DNA of 64,000 nucleotides. Origin: Oscarella lobularis. Lineage: Eukaryota > Porifera > Homoscleromorpha > Homosclerophorida > Oscarellidae. Positions 56,939-64,000 of the stretch are shown here, piece by piece. Location: contig NC_089183.1 in assembly GCF_947507565.1 (NCBI RefSeq), positions 3,100,001-3,164,000 of the forward strand, read 5' to 3'. Position numbers and translations under genes: made by a program. The notes under the pieces are model-generated. The model was given only the letters and a program-made list of their open reading frames with translations. It was not told the DNA's origin and ran no database searches. The stretch's first letter is position 1, and each line of letters starts with the position of its first letter.

Positions 56939-57817
56939 GACCTGTCCGGGAGAATCGATGTGACAGTCCCGGATTATTTTCTCTGCAGATGGATCGTCCT
57001 CCAACAACGTTGATGTAAGTTTATTGGTATACAGGTCATTTTCGCATATGCAGTGTACATTACTTAAACGCGAACTTATTTTATTTTCAGAGCTAATCAC
57101 TACGTGACGTCATTATCTCTCGCGCTCTTGTGACGTCGTCGATCTGACGTAACGTTTCTCGAACAATCTTAGGTATGCATTTTTCTCCTTAGGGCGTCAA
57201 CTTAGACGTCTTCCTTTCCTTTCACGGGCACACACATGCACGGTCACGTTTACGTTGAAAGACACGCTATTCGCCATACGCCCCCCTTCGCCACCTACGT
57301 CGCGCGATAAAAATAACGCGAGCCCTGATTGGTCGACGCTTCGACTTGGCAGACAGTAATAGGCCGACGTCCCGTGATCGCCGCCCTATCACACTGGCCC
57401 ATTCTTTACCACTCTCGGCCCCGTCAACTATATTTCGAATCGTCGCGAGGTGGCAAGCGATCAGTAAGACATATTGCAGACGTCGAACATGCAGATAGCG
57501 CCGCGTTTCGCTTGGGAATCGACGGGGCGTCGCTCGCGCGCGACACGCCGCCGTTCCCGCGCTTTTTGTTGCTATTTTGCACGTTGGGACGAGTGACTTG
57601 AAGTTTGTCTTAGCGGCAAACCGCACGAGTCCCGCCTTTTAGCTCGATTGCCGCGCGTTTGTCGATTTTTGCGAGTGCGCATGCTCGACGAGTGTTCTCA
57701 TTTGCTTTCAGAACGCTCGCTCTCGTTTCTACCCCCGCCGTGTTTACGACTTCTTTGTCATCGCGGTGAACAAACGAATTCGTGACGTCACGACGACACG
57801 TAAACGCACGTGTTCAC
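56939..57817. promoter_or_regulatory. Bidirectional promoter region between NUP50 and PHF21A
   Basis: About 0.88 kb with no convincing gene. It contains two full CRE palindromes TGACGTCA (57105-57112 and 57783-57790), plus TGACGTCG and TGACGTAA near 57132 and 57147. The second palindrome is 28 bp upstream of the PHF21A ATG. CREB/ATF-type control is inferred. Confidence 0.55.
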
Positions 57818-60800
57818 ATGGAGAAGGTGAGACAGCCCCGCCTACTCTTTGATTACAACCCGACTTCTTTCAGTCACGAGATCCAAGCGCTCAGAGCTTG
57901 GACTCACTGCGCCGTCTTACGGACAGTCTCAGCGTGGATTTAACCACCGATCTTCCATCTCAAAGTCCCCCCGCCCCGCCCCTCGCTCCAACCCAACCTC
58001 GCGCGATCTCGCCCCAACTGCCACCCGGCAAACTCCCCATTCCGCGCCTGGCGACGAAATATGAACCGATTCCCATAGCGCCGCGCCTGACAACGATGAC
58101 GGAACCCAATCGGGGGTCCCCTCCGCCGCCCCAACGCGCGCTAAACGACGTAATCATGACGCAGCCCGTTCCAATACCCGTACCCCGCACGATACCGAAC
58201 ATTCTCCCCAAACCGTCGTCGCCGACAATTCGCCCGGTGATGACGTCATCGCCAGCGATCGTCTTTCGCGGACCCCCGGGGGCCCCGCTCCCCATCTCCA
58301 TGTCCGGGCAATCGGGAAAATTCAAATTAGCGCCGGCGACGCCGCAGAACGTTGCCTTGGCAGCGACGTGTCGCACGGCGCTTCTCGTTCCCAAACGAAT
58401 GATTTCCAGTTTGCGTCCGTCGATGCTGTCGTCCCCGGCAACGTCGACGACAATGAGTCAATATCCGAAACCCGTTCAAACGGCGCAAGTCGTCATGGAT
58501 AATCAATATCAACAATCAAGGCAGCAACAGCAGCAACGTTTGAGAGCGGGGGCGGTGCCGTTTTCATTGAAATCAACGGGGGAAATTATGACGAATGTTG
58601 CAGTTTCTCGACAGGCCGTTGCCCCGGGAAACATGGGTAAATTCACGTTGGTTCCGACTCCTCATCCTTCGTCGATGGGAAGACCGGTGGGCGTCGTGGC
58701 AACGATGGATAACAATAAGCCGTCCATACTTCGCAAGCCGGGAAACGTGAAAATATCAATGACGTCATCAGCATCCGGGACACAACCGGCGAGAGTAATG
58801 ACGACGGGCAGAAAACCCGTCTATGTGAAGTACGATCCATTGCCTTCTGCTCATCAACAACAATCTCTACGTCACGTTATGACGTCTAAACGTTACGTGA
58901 CTACACAATCTGCTCCTCATCACGTAACAACGCAATCTCAAGTCGTTCCACGCCCTCGCGTGACGTCACAGCCTCAACCGCGTCTCACTTCTCCTCCGCA
59001 GCAAGATCACGTGGAAATTCTCCAGAAACTTCACAATCACATGAAGGCAAAGGAATCGGTCGCAGTAGCGGCCGCGGCCGCAGGCCCGTCGTCATCGCGA
59101 CCACCACCGCCTCTCATATGCACGTCACAGCCGCCAATTGCACCTCCCCGGATGTTTTACATTCAAAAAAAACCGTCTCCTCCTCCTCCCCCTCCCCCTC
59201 CTCCGGCTCCCGCCCCGCCCCCTCCGACGTCACCACTCGCCACCCATCGCTCTAAAGAATCAATTTTACGCGCTCAACGACAGCGAATGCTAGCGGAAAG
59301 TCGTCGCAAGTTGGAACAACGTTCGGCGGCGATCAATCGTTCCTACGCGCCGCCGCCGCCGCCGCGCGCTCTCGAAGCACGTGACCCCGTCCCCATGGTT
59401 CCCATTCGACCGCGTCCACCTCATCTTCAGCCTCACGATGTTACCATGGCGACACGTCCCCCGCCCCCGCCTCAGCCCCCGCGATTGATGATGCCCTTTC
59501 ACGCCAAGTGGAGACCGCGTCCCTTCGAGATGAAGTCGCATTGGGGGCCGTCCGTCATCTATAGGCCAAAATCCACACCTCAACAACAACAGCAACAACA
59601 GCAACAACAGCATCCGGGACATCAAAAACGTCCTTCCACTCAAGAACATAAGATTGAGAATTCGAGAGCGTTTCGAATTGTTGGCGGGAAAGTCGAGCGA
59701 CCGCGCGTCGTGACGTCGGCGGCGGCGAATGTCCCGGTTGTGCCGCCTACTACGTTGTCCATAGCAACGTCTTCGCCTTCTATAATGATGACGATGAAGA
59801 GACCGAAGTTGATTCCGGCGGGGAGTCCAGTGAAGAAGCCGGTTGCCGTGGTGAAAAGGGGCGTGGAGGAGGAGGGAGACGTGGCAATGATAGACGAGAC
59901 TGAAGTGGCTCGTGGGAAAATTAGTAGAGAGGTGAGTACCTAATAAAATAAATAATTAATTAATAATCACGTGTTTTTTGTAGAAATTGGTGTTTATGGC
60001 TTCTCTGGGTCTTGTGACTCCAAACAAACTAAGAGGCATGTCTATTGATTAATTTAATTGAATACTTTTATTGATTTTTGTAGAAATTCAAGCGAAGCGG
60101 TCGCTAAGGAAACGGCGTTCTTCATATGCAGTTCCGGCACCCGTCACAATCAGTCCAGAAGTAATGATTAGAAATGTTTGATTTTTTATATTGAATTATT
60201 GTTTTTTTCGCTCACAAGCCAAAAAAGAAACGTCTTGATCAGGGATTTCGTATCACGAGCCTATCGGAACTCCAAGATCGACGTCGCCAAGGAAAACGCA
60301 TTCCGGAATCCGTACAAACTTTTTAATCCTATATAATAAATTCCGTAAAATTTTCCTTCATCCAGGAGGATGGTCACGAGGATTCGTGTGCCATTTGTCG
60401 CGGATCCGGGCAAGTTCTCATGTGCGACTCATGCTCACGTGTCTATCATCTCCACTGTCTCGATCCGCCCTTGGGAGAAACGCCGCCTGGCGTCTGGATT
60501 TGCCCCCAGTGCAGAGTAACAAAATAAGCCAATATAATATATTATTTATCTATTTTTTTTCTAGAAAAATTTGGCTAAAAAGGGAGCCGTAAAATGGTCA
60601 GGAACTCTCATGGTTGTGCGTTCGTATTTGGAACATAAATCAGGTATATAAACTTTATTTTTGAGGGCCCCTAGTTACACCTAAGCCCTGTAGAATGCGA
60701 AGAGGAACGAAAATCGCTTATAGAGAAAATTAATCAGCTGCGAGCCCATCGTTCTCGCTTAGAGGAAAGAGCTCAAACGCTGAGCAGCAATATAATGGTT

Positions 60801-60960
60801 AGAATATATCATTAGGAGGTGACCTAAAGCCTTTAGTCCGTCTCCCTTTTAGTCGGAAATTCAGCGTAGATCCGATATTCTCGCGGAGGAGGAGCGAATG
60901 CGTTTGTCGCTTCAAAAATTGGAGAACGTCGTCGCGTCGTTTGCGGCGATTAATAATTAA
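57818..60960 (+). CDS. PHF21A: PHF21A/BHC80-type PHD finger protein
   Basis: Exon 1 is only nine bases (57818-57826, M-E-K). Exon 2 (57874-59931) encodes ~685 residues of Pro/Ser/Gln-rich low-complexity sequence, with poly-Pro and poly-Gln tracts. Exon 3 (59984-60035) has [18 protein letters not shown], a near match to the conserved vertebrate block, and ends at a GC donor. Then come [10 protein letters not shown], a PHD finger (about 60365-60516: [20 protein letters not shown]), a [15 protein letters not shown] block and a C-terminal coiled coil, ending at the TAA (60958-60960). In vertebrates it reads unmodified H3K4 in the LSD1-CoREST repressor complex. The vertebrate AT-hook was not found; a KKKR stretch occurs nearby. 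The long exon 2 is poorly conserved in general. Confidence 0.9.
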
Positions 60961-61273
60961 TTAAATAATAATTGCGTTGTTGGCCCGCGAGATGTCTTTG
61001 GTGGTGAATATTTGCATGATGGAACATCCGTTATATGTCTTGTCTATCTCAAACAAAGGACCGCCCTCTTTGAATGAATATGATCTCGAAAGGAACGATG
61101 AGAGAAATTAAGAGCACGTGACAACGCATCCAAAATCTCATTGATTTAAGCACGTGACTACAAAATCCTAATCAAAGTTTCTACTGTACTCTACGCATGC
61201 GGACCGGTGACGTAATTAATTCAGGGGTCTGTTTTAACGCGCGATAGACACTCGTTTGTGTTTCTCTTCGGGC
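60961..61273. other. Intergenic between PHF21A and ABTB gene
   Basis: AT-rich 3' flank of PHF21A, then the probable promoter of the ABTB gene. It contains two CACGTG E-boxes (about 61114 and 61152) and a TGACGTAA near 61208. No gene. Confidence 0.45.

Positions 61274-64000
<2,727 letters not shown>

Noticed and set aside
57329-57601. Plus-strand 90-codon frame in the NUP50-PHF21A gap
   Set aside because: No domain, no splice sites and an overlapping minus-strand frame of similar length. More likely promoter sequence.

Overview
This is a piece of a compact, intron-rich animal nuclear genome. The evidence is as follows. Genes are split by many short GT-AG introns of about 45-100 bp that are rich in TTAATTAA-like sequence. 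Orthologues typical of animals are present: UBR5, PHF21A/BHC80, NUP50, ABTB2/BTBD11, mitochondrial glutamate dehydrogenase, group IV phospholipase A2, CLCA, SRCR receptors and a ROCO-Death protein. Tightly packed genes and ankyrin/ROCO/SRCR content fit an early-branching animal, most probably a sponge. A homoscleromorph such as Oscarella would fit, but that is inference from style and not from a match. No tRNA or rRNA gene was recognised.

Layout, left to right. 1-4.7 kb: minus-strand ankyrin-ROC(-COR) gene cut by the left edge, with a hAT-type MITE in its first intron. 5.2-15.5 kb: minus-strand UBR5 homologue, 24 exons, about 2541 residues, HECT ligase intact but UBR box and MLLE domain missing. 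15.2-24.6 kb: a head-to-tail segmental duplication. Each unit holds UBR5 exon 1, a CLCA gene, and the 3' part of an unrecognised gene. One copy of the UBR5 exon is therefore an orphan and one copy of the unrecognised gene is truncated. 25.5-28.6 kb: cytosolic phospholipase A2, divergent from the unrecognised gene. 28.7-38.0 kb: mitochondrial glutamate dehydrogenase, whose 6.2-kb fourth intron is almost filled by a 5.8-kb nonamer satellite.

38.7-41.0 kb: two near-identical single-exon NNMT/PNMT/TEMT-type methyltransferases. 41.9-43.6 kb: membrane receptor with three SRCR domains. 44.5-53.2 kb: second ROCO gene (ankyrin-ROC-COR-Death), with about 34 ankyrin exons in a strikingly regular ~153-bp genomic array. 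53.3-54.3 kb: decayed glycoside hydrolase. 54.5-55.2 kb: single-exon GIY-YIG nuclease with a CCHC zinc knuckle and a C-terminal CaaX box. 55.4-56.9 kb: NUP50 (minus). 57.8-61.0 kb: PHF21A (plus), divergent from NUP50 across a region with two CRE palindromes. 61.3 kb to the right edge: 5' part of an ABTB2/BTBD11 gene.

The genes do not form one pathway. The common theme is tandem amplification at every scale: 9-bp satellite units, 45-bp exons, ~50-bp splice acceptors, ~153-bp exon-intron units, whole genes, and a 4.8-kb segmental block. The most unusual protein-level observations are the UBR5 homologue without its degron-reading domains and the GIY-YIG/zinc-knuckle/CaaX protein.
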